Shown here: positions 1 through 5,386 of the stretch, in pieces
How the letters are laid out: each line of letters starts with the position of its first letter
Numbering within the stretch: position 1 is the first letter of the stretch
IMG/VR virus record: IMGVR_UViG_3300032116_001312
Span: 1 to 23,749 of that record
Source: a virus
Reading direction: 5' to 3' (one strand)
Length of the DNA: 23,749 nt
Made by a program: the position numbers and the translations under genes
Notes under the pieces: generated by a model
What the model was told of the DNA's origin: nothing
The model's database searches: none
What the model saw: only the letters and a program-made list of their open reading frames with translations

Positions 1-27
1 GATGCCGGTGGGGAGGTCGCGCTTCAT
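1..27 (-). CDS. Start of a leftward gene cut by the window edge
   Basis: An ATG at 25-27 (minus strand) overlaps the TGA stop of the preceding leftward gene in an ATGA junction. This is the same coupling seen at the two other junctions of this operon (197-200 and 412-415). Only nine codons (MKRDLPTGI) lie inside the window, so no product can be named. No strong Shine-Dalgarno sequence is visible upstream; translation may be coupled to the upstream gene. The call rests on operon context alone. Confidence 0.35.
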
Positions 28-200
28 GCCGACCACCACGCAACCAAAGCAGCCGCCAGCAACACGCCGATCACCACCGCAAGAAATAGCCCTGCTGCGC
101 GTTCTGTGCGCGACTGTGGGTAGTGGTGAATCGCTTGCCCGCCTGCGACCCATGTGGCGTCTTCCATCGTGCGGGGAGTGGTGACATATGAGCTTTTCAT
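24..200 (-). CDS. Small single-pass membrane protein, phage early-left operon
   Basis: A 58-residue protein of unknown function. The start at 198-200 was chosen because it overlaps the preceding gene's stop as ATGA and has GGAAAGG a few bases upstream. An internal ATG at 165-167 lacks any such site. The N-terminal half is polar. Residues about 37-56 form one hydrophobic segment (FLAVVIGVLLAAALVAWW) that ends almost at the C terminus, so this is probably a tail-anchored inner-membrane protein. It could be a superinfection-exclusion or accessory membrane protein, or a holin-like protein, but nothing in the sequence decides. It is the fifth gene from the leftward promoter at 1101-1129. Confidence 0.65.
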   Translation of the reverse strand: MKSSYVTTPRTMEDATWVAGGQAIHHYPQSRTERAAGLFLAVVIGVLLAAALVAWWSA

Positions 201-415
201 TTCACGGCCTTTCCGTAAGCTGTGTTTGCCCGAACATGCGAACGTTGTGTGTACGTGCGCAGTTCATCCAGACGCGCATCCGATTCCAGCGCAGCACGCA
301 CGCTGTCAGCGGCTTCCTGTGCGTCGGTGTCGGGGCCGTTCATCTTGCGAAGCGCCGCCAGGACGATGGCGATCAGGGCGATGTAAGCCACTACGGCGAT
401 GATTGCGGCGGTCAT
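197..415 (-). CDS. Small protein with N-terminal membrane segment
   Basis: A 72-residue protein of unknown function. Residues about 3-22 (TAAIIAVVAYIALIAIVLAA) are a strong hydrophobic helix that begins right at the N terminus and is followed by Arg-Lys. This suits an uncleaved signal anchor with the charged remainder (about 50 residues, rich in Ala, Asp, Glu and Arg) in the cytoplasm. A GAGGTGG ribosome-binding site lies just upstream of the ATG. The gene overlaps its neighbours on both sides by ATGA, so it is translationally coupled in the leftward early operon. No family was recognised. Confidence 0.7.
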   Translation of the reverse strand: MTAAIIAVVAYIALIAIVLAALRKMNGPDTDAQEAADSVRAALESDARLDELRTYTQRSHVRANTAYGKAVK

Positions 416-594
416 GCCGCCACCTCTGCATTGATTTCCTTGAGCATCTCTTTGACGTAGTAGCTCAACTCCGACCGTGCCGACAGTAGGGGCACGTAAG
501 GCGCACCAGCTACCGGCTTGTCGTTCATGTGGTCGAGCGATTTCTGCATTGCCTCCAATGCATTGACAAGCACGTTCAGGGGTACTGCTTTCAT
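412..594 (-). CDS. Small hypothetical phage protein
   Basis: A 60-residue soluble protein of unknown function, predicted to be mostly helical, with a moderately acidic C terminus. It has no cysteines and no membrane segment. An AAGGAG ribosome-binding site lies 6-7 bases upstream of the ATG. The stop overlaps the next gene's start at 412-415. It sits in the leftward operon where lambda-like phages carry accessory and host-takeover genes. I do not recognise the family. Confidence 0.7.
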   Translation of the reverse strand: MKAVPLNVLVNALEAMQKSLDHMNDKPVAGAPYVPLLSARSELSYYVKEMLKEINAEVAA

Positions 595-603
595 GTCTGC
601 TCC

Positions 604-891
604 TTAGATTGCGGTTGCTATGAATGCCGGGACAGCGCCAGTGCTGCGCGGCGTGTACTGGTCGAGTTCTGCCCGCTGTTGTGCGCGGCAGGCTTTGTCG
701 TCATCTGCCCACTCTTGCGCGGCCATTGCGTCGATGTGGTGCTGTTCAATCGCTTCGATGGCGGCGTCCAGCGCCTCACAGGTCGGGTCGGTGTGATGCA
801 GCGTCGAGGACATGGCGCGGAGGAAGTCGAGGATCGCGGCATCTGCATGGCCTGGACGGCGCAGATGGGCGAGGCAGTCAGCGTGGCGCAT
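604..891 (-). CDS. Hypothetical phage protein, His/Ala-rich
   Basis: A 95-residue protein of unknown function, rich in Ala, His, Asp and Glu, with no membrane helix. A perfect AAGGAG (complement of 899-904) lies 7 bases upstream of the ATG at 889-891, which fixes the start. It lies 9 bases upstream of the next leftward gene's ATG and is the second gene of the leftward operon. A longer rightward reading frame across 529-1152 covers the same DNA. I prefer the minus strand because each of these short frames has its own ribosome-binding site and a promoter points this way. Confidence 0.7.
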   Translation of the reverse strand: MRHADCLAHLRRPGHADAAILDFLRAMSSTLHHTDPTCEALDAAIEAIEQHHIDAMAAQEWADDDKACRAQQRAELDQYTPRSTGAVPAFIATAI

Positions 892-915
892 GGGGCGGCT
901 CCTTGGTGTGGGTGG

Positions 916-1062
916 TTAGGCTGCGTAGGACGGGCCGTACATATTCACGGTCAGCTTGGAGCCGTCGGCAAAGCGATAGACGGTGCTGCGGGTGAAGAAC
1001 TGCACGTCCACTGCGTCATTGCGAAGGTCGGCGTTCTTGAGGGCTTGCTGTGCTTGGTTCAT
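916..1062 (-). CDS. First gene of the leftward operon, 48-residue hypothetical protein
   Basis: A 48-residue protein starting at ATG 1060-1062, with GGAG (complement of 1071-1074) 8 bases upstream. It ends at TAA 916-918. The second half looks like two beta strands around a turn (residues about 21-44, including TVYRFADGSKLTVN), so it may be a small beta-rich fold. It is the first gene behind the strong leftward promoter, with a predicted 5' leader of about 32 bases. This is the position of N and other early-left proteins in lambda, but there is no arginine-rich N-like motif. Function unknown. Confidence 0.65.
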   Translation of the reverse strand: MNQAQQALKNADLRNDAVDVQFFTRSTVYRFADGSKLTVNMYGPSYAA

Positions 1063-1100
1063 TTCGTTTGCTCCGGTGGGTTGTTTGCTGCGATGGGTTT

Positions 1101-1129
1101 AGTATCGTCTAGCGAAACAATGCAGTCAA
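1101..1129 (-). promoter_or_regulatory. Leftward early promoter (PL-like)
   Basis: On the minus strand a -35 box TTGACT (1129-1124) is separated by 17 bases from a -10 box GATACT (1106-1101), close to the sigma-70 consensus. The start point should fall near 1094, giving a leader of about 32 bases before the gene starting at 1062. Aligned by its -35 box, it shares 33 of 43 positions with the rightward promoter at 1609-1637, including operator half-sites. The two are probably controlled by the same repressor. Confidence 0.75.
1102..1118. promoter_or_regulatory. Operator overlapping PL -10 (OL1-like)
   Basis: This is a 17-bp inverted repeat, GTATCG-N5-CGAAAC, covering the -10 box of the leftward promoter. 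The same 6-5-6 design (GTTTCG-N5-CGATAC) covers the -10 box of the rightward promoter at 1620-1636. A repressor bound here would block polymerase. That CI or Cro is the ligand is inferred from position. Confidence 0.6.
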
Positions 1130-1133
1130 GCCA

Positions 1134-1150
1134 AACGATACAAAATCGTT
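1134..1150. promoter_or_regulatory. Second operator upstream of PL -35 (OL2-like)
   Basis: A perfect 6-5-6 inverted repeat, AACGAT-N5-ATCGTT, lies just upstream of the leftward promoter's -35 box. It contains CGATAC (1136-1141), which is the half-site GTATCG on the promoter strand. The same half-site lies at the same distance from the -35 box in the rightward promoter (1597-1602). It probably binds the same repressor. Confidence 0.5.
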
Positions 1151-1213
1151 AGACAGAGTTCACATGAAGCCCGGCGCTAAATGCCGGAGTGGCGCATAAA
1201 GGCGCGTAAAGCC

Positions 1214-1555
1214 TTATTTCGCGTGCGGAATTGGTAGAACTTCCATGCCCTGCAGGACAAGGTTCAGGCGGGATCGAGCCGCAGGCTCCAGATCGTCATA
1301 CGCTTGAGCTAGTGCGCGAGCTGCTGGACTCATTCCATTTGCGCGGCCAAGCACCAAGGCATCGGCGGATACCCCGAGAATCTCGCATATCTGTCGCACA
1401 TGCGTCACTACCGGGAAATGCCGGTTAGCTTCCCAGTGCGCAATGGTCTGCTTGCTCACTGGCGGCGCTAATTTGCCCCCGAGCGACTCGCCGGACAATT
1501 TGGCGTCTTTCCTGGCCTGCGCCAGCCGTTCGCCAAAAGTCGAGCCTAACAACAT
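1214..1555 (-). CDS. CI-like lysogeny repressor, short form (XRE-family HTH)
   Basis: A 113-residue DNA-binding protein, read leftward between the two early promoters exactly as cI sits in lambda. Residues about 7-60 form an XRE/HTH_3 domain: FGERLAQARKDAKLS, then SKQTIAHWEANRHFP as the recognition helix region, then VRQICEILGVSADALV. The last 45 residues (alanine-rich helix, then LNLVLQGMEVLP) are too short for a LexA/S24 autoprotease domain. There is therefore no visible RecA-dependent cleavage module. I chose ATG 1553-1555 because family members usually begin just before this first helix. An in-frame ATG at 1688-1690 would place 45 extra codons across the rightward promoter. No good ribosome-binding site precedes 1555. 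Confidence 0.8.
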   Translation of the reverse strand: MLLGSTFGERLAQARKDAKLSGESLGGKLAPPVSKQTIAHWEANRHFPVVTHVRQICEILGVSADALVLGRANGMSPAARALAQAYDDLEPAARSRLNLVLQGMEVLPIPHAK

Positions 1556-1593
1556 GCCAAAAGCATAAAGGCTCGGCACCTTATGACGAAAGA

Positions 1594-1599
1594 ATTGTA
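1594..1599 (-). promoter_or_regulatory. Candidate repressor-maintenance promoter -10 (PRM-like)
   Basis: TACAAT on the minus strand (1599-1594) is five of six bases of a consensus -10 box and would place a start near 1587, about 32 bases before the repressor ATG. No acceptable -35 box lies 16-18 bases upstream, as expected for a weak promoter that needs activation. It overlaps the operator half-site at 1597-1602, which would allow autoregulation. This is an inference from one hexamer and its position. Confidence 0.35.
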
Positions 1600-1602
1600 T
1601 CG
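1597..1602. promoter_or_regulatory. Operator half-site upstream of PR -35 (OR2-like)
   Basis: GTATCG, within TTGTATCG at 1595-1602, lies five bases before CTTGAC of the rightward promoter. The leftward promoter has the identical TTGTATCG-N5-CTTGAC arrangement on its own strand. The second half of this site matches the inverted consensus only weakly, so it may be a low-affinity site. It overlaps the candidate -10 box of the repressor gene. Confidence 0.45.
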
Positions 1603-1608
1603 CCCTGC

Positions 1609-1637
1609 TTGACCACAGGGTTTCGGCAGACGATACT
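1609..1637 (+). promoter_or_regulatory. Rightward early promoter (PR-like)
   Basis: A -35 box TTGACC (1609-1614), a 17-base spacer and a -10 box GATACT (1632-1637) form a strong sigma-70 promoter. Only six bases separate the -10 box from the ATG at 1644, so transcription should begin at or next to the A of the start codon. It shares 33 of 43 aligned positions with the leftward promoter at 1101-1129, the same boxes and spacing included. It should drive the cro-like gene and the whole early operon to about 7400. Confidence 0.8.
1620..1636. promoter_or_regulatory. Operator overlapping PR -10 (OR1-like)
   Basis: A 17-bp inverted repeat, GTTTCG-GCAGA-CGATAC, spans the spacer and -10 box of the rightward promoter. 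Each arm is a variant of GTWTCG. The counterpart at 1102-1118 occupies the same place in the leftward promoter. Confidence 0.6.
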
Positions 1638-1643
1638 TCAGGC

Positions 1644-1877
1644 ATGTCAATCACCGAATCAATCGAGAAAGCCGCCAAGATTCTCGGCAATCAGGAGTCG
1701 CTTGGCGCGTTGTGCGGCGTCACCAAAGCTGCCGTATCTCACTGGAAAAGCATCAACAGCATTCCGGTTGAGTATTGCTACCGCATTGAAGAGGCAACGG
1801 GCGGGGCAGTCACTCGCCGCGATTTGCGCCCGAAGGATTGGCACGACATCTGGCCCGATCTGAAAGAGGTGGCCTGA
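1644..1877 (+). CDS. Cro-like regulator of the YdaS family
   Basis: A 77-residue DNA-binding protein, first gene of the rightward early operon and divergent from the repressor. Residues about 7-40 form a helix-turn-helix typical of YdaS/Cro proteins: EKAAKILGNQESLGALCGVTK, then AVSHWKSINSIP as recognition helix and wing start. The C-terminal part, RRDLRPKDWHDIWPDL, is the usual YdaS ending. The family represses the lysogeny repressor and early promoters during lytic growth. The ATG lies six bases after the -10 box, so the mRNA should have almost no leader; there is no Shine-Dalgarno site within the predicted transcript. The next gene begins immediately after the stop. Confidence 0.85.
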   Translation: MSITESIEKAAKILGNQESLGALCGVTKAAVSHWKSINSIPVEYCYRIEEATGGAVTRRDLRPKDWHDIWPDLKEVA

Positions 1878-2159
1878 ATGCAATTCTTTTTTGATGGGCT
1901 GACTGAAAGTCAAACGAGGGTCTACCGCTATTTGGTGGACTACTTTTGCGAAAACGACCAGATTCCCTCTCATCACGCGATCAGGGAGCATTTTGGTTGG
2001 GCATCGCCGAACACATCGGTTGAGTATTTGAAGCGATTTGAAAAGCGCGGGTACATCGAGCGCAACGCTTGCAACAAGTACAGATTTGCCCGCAAAGCGC
2101 CTGTCACACCACGCCCACTGCCCAAGCGCATAGCTACCCGGCATACAGCAGCAGCCTGA
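1878..2159 (+). CDS. Winged-helix regulator resembling the LexA DNA-binding domain
   Basis: A 93-residue protein. Residues 8-63 match the layout of the LexA N-terminal winged helix: LTESQTRVYRYLVDYF, then IPSHHAIREHFGWASPNTSVEYLKRFEKRGYIERN, with helix, recognition helix and wing. There is no autoprotease domain; the remaining 30 residues are basic and proline-rich. The ATG directly follows the stop of the cro-like gene and has AGAGGTGG upstream. It may be an early regulator, or may compete at LexA-like boxes. The family resemblance is fairly clear but its target is unknown. GC content is lower here than in the structural genes. The next 100 bases (2160-2259) contain no convincing gene. Confidence 0.7.
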   Translation: MQFFFDGLTESQTRVYRYLVDYFCENDQIPSHHAIREHFGWASPNTSVEYLKRFEKRGYIERNACNKYRFARKAPVTPRPLPKRIATRHTAAA

Positions 2160-2259
2160 GCCATGCAGCGCATCAAACACATGAATCCAAGGGGCGGGGC
2201 TTTTGGTGTTGCTCATGCCTCCTATTTTTTTGCCCGTCATTGATAACTGGTGACACGAC

Positions 2260-2631
2260 ATGAAATCAGCAAATATCAGTGACCAGCAAATGACCCTCAG
2301 TTTTGAGGGTGGGCTAGTGGACCGCTACGGCTGTTTGCGCGAGGTTGTGGCTACCGGCATATACCAGCGCGGTTTAAAGCGCACTGCGATTGATCTGGAC
2401 ACTGCGCCGAGCAATCTGAGCGTGAAGCTGTCCGACGATCCAAGCCGTTCATTCAGCGTTGAACTGCTGGAGAAGTACATAGAGACATCGGGCGACATGA
2501 CGCCCATCTACTACTTGGTAGAGAAGTTCCTGCGCCAGCCTGATGCCACGCAGAGCGCAGCCCTTGCCCAACTCGGGCCAATCCTTGCACAACTCGCGCC
2601 GCTGATGCGGCAGGCAGGACTCACGACATGA
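2260..2631 (+). CDS. CII-like phage regulatory protein (CP76-type)
   Basis: A 123-residue protein. Residues about 23-85 have the pattern of phage CII/CP76 regulators: LREVVATGIYQRGLKRTAIDL, then the helix-turn region APSNLSVKLSDD and ELLEKYIETSGDMTPIYYLVEKFL. The C-terminal 35 residues, rich in Ala, Gln and Leu, may form an oligomerisation helix. Such proteins bind DNA and tip the lysis-lysogeny decision by activating repressor synthesis. Its place, second after cro, fits that role. GGTGAC lies just upstream of the ATG. Its stop overlaps the next gene (ATGA at 2628-2631). The family call is from pattern memory, not a search. Confidence 0.6.
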   Translation: MKSANISDQQMTLSFEGGLVDRYGCLREVVATGIYQRGLKRTAIDLDTAPSNLSVKLSDDPSRSFSVELLEKYIETSGDMTPIYYLVEKFLRQPDATQSAALAQLGPILAQLAPLMRQAGLTT

Positions 2632-2843
2632 AACTTACCGGCGACCGCAACCAGTGCCCCGGCTGTGGGCAGTACTTCAACAGCAGCCACGCTTTTGACA
2701 AGCATCGGGCAGGCCAGCACAAGGACAACGGGCGTTATTGCCTTGACCGCGTGGAGATGGTTAAGGCGGGCATGGTGCTTGGCTCTGATGGTTTCTGGCG
2801 CGGCTCTGAAATGCCCAAGCATCTGCATGAGGTGACAGCATGA
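2628..2843 (+). CDS. Small C2H2 zinc-finger phage protein
   Basis: A 71-residue protein with one classical zinc finger. C10 and C13, then H26 and H31, give C-x2-C-x12-H-x4-H, within CPGCGQYFNSSHAFDKHRAG. After the finger comes a basic region and a stretch with GSDGFWRG. Proteins of this size with one finger recur in early operons of proteobacterial phages. They are presumed to bind nucleic acid or a host protein, but no function is established that I can name. The gene is coupled to both neighbours by ATGA overlaps. Confidence 0.7.
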   Translation: MKLTGDRNQCPGCGQYFNSSHAFDKHRAGQHKDNGRYCLDRVEMVKAGMVLGSDGFWRGSEMPKHLHEVTA

Positions 2844-3406
2844 ACAGCGTATGGCAGTGGAACACCGGCCAGCCGTCAATTTTCGGCGGGTTGCAGCAGG
2901 TAGCCAACATCAGCAAGAAATCTGTAGAGACGCAAGGCACCCGATTCCGTCACGACCCTGTAAAGCTGGTCAAGAAGCCGAACCGCGACGGCAGCGGCAG
3001 AACGATCCCGCTGGGCAAGCGCATCAACCTGCAGGATGTCTACGAGTACCGCATGAGTGGCAAGACTTGGGACGAGGTGGCCGCGCATTTCAAATGCTCG
3101 ACTAAGCACATCCACGAAAAGATGACGGACACGTTCCCCGAGCTGCGCAAGGTGTACTTCGGCGGCAAGGAACGCCCCGGCAACAGGCCCAAGGACGTGG
3201 ACATCACGGCCATCATCCGCGACATCCTGGGCGGCATGTCAATTCGCCAGGTTGCGCCGCTGTACGGCATCAGCCATGTGTCGCTGGGGCGAAAGCTCAA
3301 GCAGACGGACAAGGGCGCTCGGGCGGTCGAGGTTGCACGCAATCGAGCGATGGACATGAATGCTGCCAAGAAGGCAGAAGCACAGAAGCGCAGGGCCGCA
3401 GCATGA
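2840..3406 (+). CDS. Protein with two helix-turn-helix regions, early operon
   Basis: A 188-residue basic protein. Residues about 63-96 (INLQDVYEYRMSGKTWDEVA, then HFKCSTKHIHEKM) and about 122-155 (ITAIIRDILGGMSIRQVAPL, then YGISHVSLGRKLK) each look like a resolvase/homeodomain-like helix-turn-helix. The second has the classic S-x-x-x-V-A-x-x-x-G-I-S pattern. The tail is Ala/Lys/Arg-rich. Two DNA-binding units in tandem suggest origin binding or transcription control of the early operon. I cannot assign a named family. The gene starts and ends in ATGA overlaps (2840-2843 and 3403-3406). Confidence 0.65.
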   Translation: MNSVWQWNTGQPSIFGGLQQVANISKKSVETQGTRFRHDPVKLVKKPNRDGSGRTIPLGKRINLQDVYEYRMSGKTWDEVAAHFKCSTKHIHEKMTDTFPELRKVYFGGKERPGNRPKDVDITAIIRDILGGMSIRQVAPLYGISHVSLGRKLKQTDKGARAVEVARNRAMDMNAAKKAEAQKRRAAA

Positions 3407-3891
3407 ACGCCTTCGACACATCAGGCCCAGCCCTGACCGGCCCGAGCAAGGCCGAGCAGGCCTACACGCGCAAGGGGCTCACGCGCACCCGCAAGGTCGG
3501 CCACATGAGCAAGCCAGTGGCGCATGTGTTCAGTCCGCCGATCACCACGCCGGCGCAGGCGGATCGGACCAACTCAATCAGGGGGGAAGCTGTGACCCAA
3601 CTGTGCATTGACTTCGCGGCACCGGCTGCGCGGGCCACAGATCCGGCGGCCAGCCACCAGGCTGCGGCACAAGCGCGCGAGCTGGCCCAGCAACACCATC
3701 GCACCATCCTGGCCGCGCTCGAGCAGCACGGTCCGATGGGCAAGGACGGCATTGCAGCGCGCACCAGCCTGACGGGCGTGGCTGTGTGCCGGCGGCTGAC
3801 TGAGCTGCAGCGCATGGGGCGGATCGCGCCGACTGGGCGGGTGGTGGCGAGTGCGGCGGGCAGGAGCGAGAGGGAGTGGTCGGCGGCATGA
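3403..3891 (+). CDS. Phage winged-helix protein (possible internal start at 3592)
   Basis: A 162-residue protein. Residues about 98-160 form a winged helix: HHRTILAALEQHGPMGKDGI, then AARTSLTGVAVCRRLTELQR and MGRIAPTGRVV, ending in SGREREW-like residues (SAAGRSEREW). This type of domain is common in phage replication neighbourhoods and presumably binds DNA. The ATG at 3403 overlaps the previous stop. An in-frame GTG at 3592, preceded by AGGGGGGA, has the better ribosome-binding site, and related proteins as I recall them start about there (TQLCIDF...). The first 63 residues may be an extension, or a second product may be made from the internal start. The stop overlaps the next start (ATGA at 3888). 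Confidence 0.65.
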   Translation: MNAFDTSGPALTGPSKAEQAYTRKGLTRTRKVGHMSKPVAHVFSPPITTPAQADRTNSIRGEAVTQLCIDFAAPAARATDPAASHQAAAQARELAQQHHRTILAALEQHGPMGKDGIAARTSLTGVAVCRRLTELQRMGRIAPTGRVVASAAGRSEREWSAA

Positions 3892-4213
3892 ACTACTACG
3901 AGCACCACATTGCGACTATGCCGAGGCGACGGCCCATCTGACCTTCGTAGAGGACGCGGCCTACAGCCGGATGATCCGCAAGTATTACGCCACCGAGCGG
4001 CCGCTACCGGCCGACACCAAGGCCGTGCAGCGCCTGGTGGGCGCCAGGACCAAGGAGGAGCGCGAGGCCGTCGAGTCCGTGCTGCATGAGTTCTTCACGC
4101 TGCAAGCCGATGGCTGGCATCAGGCTCGGTGCGATTCTGACCTGCAGCGGTACATCACCAAGCAAGACAAAGCGCGTGCAAGTGCAAACGCCAGATGGTC
4201 AAAGCCGCACGAC

Positions 4214-4302
4214 GAACGCAATGCGAACGCATCACCACCGCATATGCGAACGGACAGCGAACGCAATGCGAACGCATCCGAAACGCATGACGAACGCAAT
4301 GC
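4214..4302 (+). repeat. In-frame repeats encoding Glu-Arg-Asn-Ala-Asn linker
   Basis: The 20-mer GAACGCAATGCGAACGCATC occurs identically at 4214-4233 and 4259-4278. Its first 11 bases recur at 4292-4302. The copies are 45 and 33 bases apart, so the reading frame is kept. They encode ERNANAS-type repeats in the linker of the replication protein. Similar ERNAN-rich linkers are common in this family. Confidence 0.8.
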
Positions 4303-4313
4303 TCTCCAGTCCC

Positions 4314-4337
4314 CAGACACCAGACACCAGACACCAG
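4314..4337 (+). repeat. Tandem heptamer CAGACAC, 3.4 copies
   Basis: CAGACAC is repeated three times and followed by CAG. It lies in the linker of the replication gene. Seven bases is not a codon multiple, so slippage by one unit would shift the frame. Confidence 0.8.
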
Positions 4338-4791
4338 AAGAAACAGCTCGCGCTGTTTCTGCGCGTGAGACCGATGAACCGGAAGACCCTGGAAAACCTC
4401 CGACAACCCGAGCCGGGGATGCCTGCAAGCGGATGAAGGCCGCAGGGCTGTCCGAGGTCAATCCTGGCCACCCGAGGCTGCTCGCGCTGCTGGCGGCAGG
4501 GATCACGGACGCGGAGCTGGAGGCGGCAGCAGGGGATGCGGTCAAGCGCGGGAAAGGCTTCGCCTACGCCCTGGCTGCGGTCGAGGGCCAGCGTCGAGAG
4601 GCGGCAGCGATGGAGGCTTTGCCGGACGCGCCGGCCGCCCAGGTCACGCACTGGTCGGAAACCGCCGGGGGCGTCAAGGCGATGGGCGTGTCGCTTGGGC
4701 TGACCTACACCGGCCTGGAGCAGTTCAGCGTGTACCGGGCGAAAGTGATCGAGGCAAAACGCAAGGCCGATGAGGCAATGGGGGTGGCAGC

Positions 4792-5076
4792 ATGAGTTTT
4801 CGAGGCAGGCCAAAAGACGATTCTGGCGATAGCGGCGAGCCCTTGCGCCTGATGTGCACGGCGCACGGTTGTCCGTTGCATTGGGCCGTCAAGATCGAAG
4901 CGCCATTGTGCAGCTACCACGCATGGGAGGAGCCGAAGCACTGGCCGGCGATCACCGAGCGGCTGTTGCGTGAAGGCCCTTGGAATCGCCCCAGGTCCGG
5001 GGATTCTCCGACCGTCGCGGACATGAAAACCCGGCTGCGTACCGGCCACAAGTTCAACACGGAGGTGAATCTATGA
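4792..5076 (+). CDS. Small Cys/His-rich phage protein beside the replication gene
   Basis: A 94-residue protein. Residues 22-43 hold C22, H25, C27, H30, C40 and H43 (CTAHGCPLHW and LCSYH), which could bind one zinc ion. The motif AWEEPKHWPAITERLL follows. Small proteins with this pattern often lie directly downstream of O-like replication proteins in proteobacterial prophages, which suggests a partner role in replication; the function is not known. The start and stop overlap both neighbours by ATGA. Confidence 0.65.
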   Translation: MSFRGRPKDDSGDSGEPLRLMCTAHGCPLHWAVKIEAPLCSYHAWEEPKHWPAITERLLREGPWNRPRSGDSPTVADMKTRLRTGHKFNTEVNL

Positions 5077-5255
5077 ACGCGGCTCAAATGTTGGCGGACA
5101 TCCAAAAGCGCGTCGAACTCAGCCAGTTGAAAAGCACCGAAGCGCATGTGCTGCAACTGATCGAGGACTCGGACGACGAGCAGGAGCGCGAGATGCTGGA
5201 AGCGAAATACCGCAGAACGCAGGCCCGTCGCCGTGAACTTTCGGGGGCAGCATGA
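5073..5255 (+). CDS. Small helical phage protein
   Basis: A 60-residue, highly charged, probably coiled-coil protein (AQMLADIQKRVELSQLKS, then DDEQEREMLEAKYRRTQARR). GGAGGT lies just upstream of the ATG at 5073, which overlaps the previous stop as ATGA. No cysteine or membrane segment. No family recognised. It is the first of a run of three tiny overlapping genes. Confidence 0.65.
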   Translation: MNAAQMLADIQKRVELSQLKSTEAHVLQLIEDSDDEQEREMLEAKYRRTQARRRELSGAA

Positions 5256-5386
5256 CCCGAGCAGAAGCCCGCGTAATCCTCGACTGCCTGCGGGCTGGCG
5301 ATGACTTCCCGCCCGAGGTGGTTGATCTGGCCCTTGTGCTGACGGGCGACCTTTTGCCGACGAATTGGCGCACGAGGTTTGCATGA
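5252..5386 (+). CDS. Very small phage protein (44 residues)
   Basis: Starts at ATG 5252 in an ATGA overlap with the previous stop, and ends at TGA 5384-5386, which overlaps the next ATG. The product is leucine- and aspartate-rich (VILDCLRAGDDFPPEVVDLA). It is short, but the overlap at both ends and the lack of any competing frame support it. Function unknown. Confidence 0.55.
   Translation: MTRAEARVILDCLRAGDDFPPEVVDLALVLTGDLLPTNWRTRFA

Larger units (their letters stand above)
3888..4795 (+). pseudogene. DUF1376/YdaU-like replication protein with 1-bp frameshift near codon 9
   Basis: The ATG at 3888 overlaps the previous stop and encodes MNYYEHHI, the usual opening of DUF1376 (YdaU) proteins. 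The frame then runs into TGA after 17 codons. From 3912 the family sequence continues in another frame: DYAEATAHLTFVEDAAYSR, then MIRKYYATERPLPAD and HEFFTLQADGWHQARCD. Inserting one G at about 3912 (ATTGCGAC to ATTGGCGAC) restores MNYYEHHIGDYAEA and a 302-residue protein; the 908-bp length is one base short of whole codons. Family members resemble replication-initiation proteins of the O/DnaT type. A low-complexity linker (about residues 105-150) precedes a C-terminal helical domain. No slippery heptamer is seen, so this is a real mutation or a sequencing error. Confidence 0.8.

Noticed and set aside
529-1152. A 207-codon rightward open frame
   Set aside because: It lies antisense to minus-strand genes that each have a ribosome-binding site and share a leftward promoter. 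Its own start has no such site, and the protein is Cys/Gly-rich without family features.
1163-1220. Hairpins CCGGC/GCCGG (1171-1187) and AAGGC/GCCTT (1199-1215) as a terminator for the repressor transcript
   Set aside because: Neither stem is followed by a T-run on the minus strand, so I do not call a terminator.
2163-2243. A 26-codon frame between the LexA-like and CII-like genes
   Set aside because: It has no ribosome-binding site, no overlap with neighbours and no recognisable composition.
3905-3920. Programmed ribosomal frameshifting in the replication gene
   Set aside because: There is no slippery heptamer or following stem-loop at the shift point, and the family normally reads straight through.
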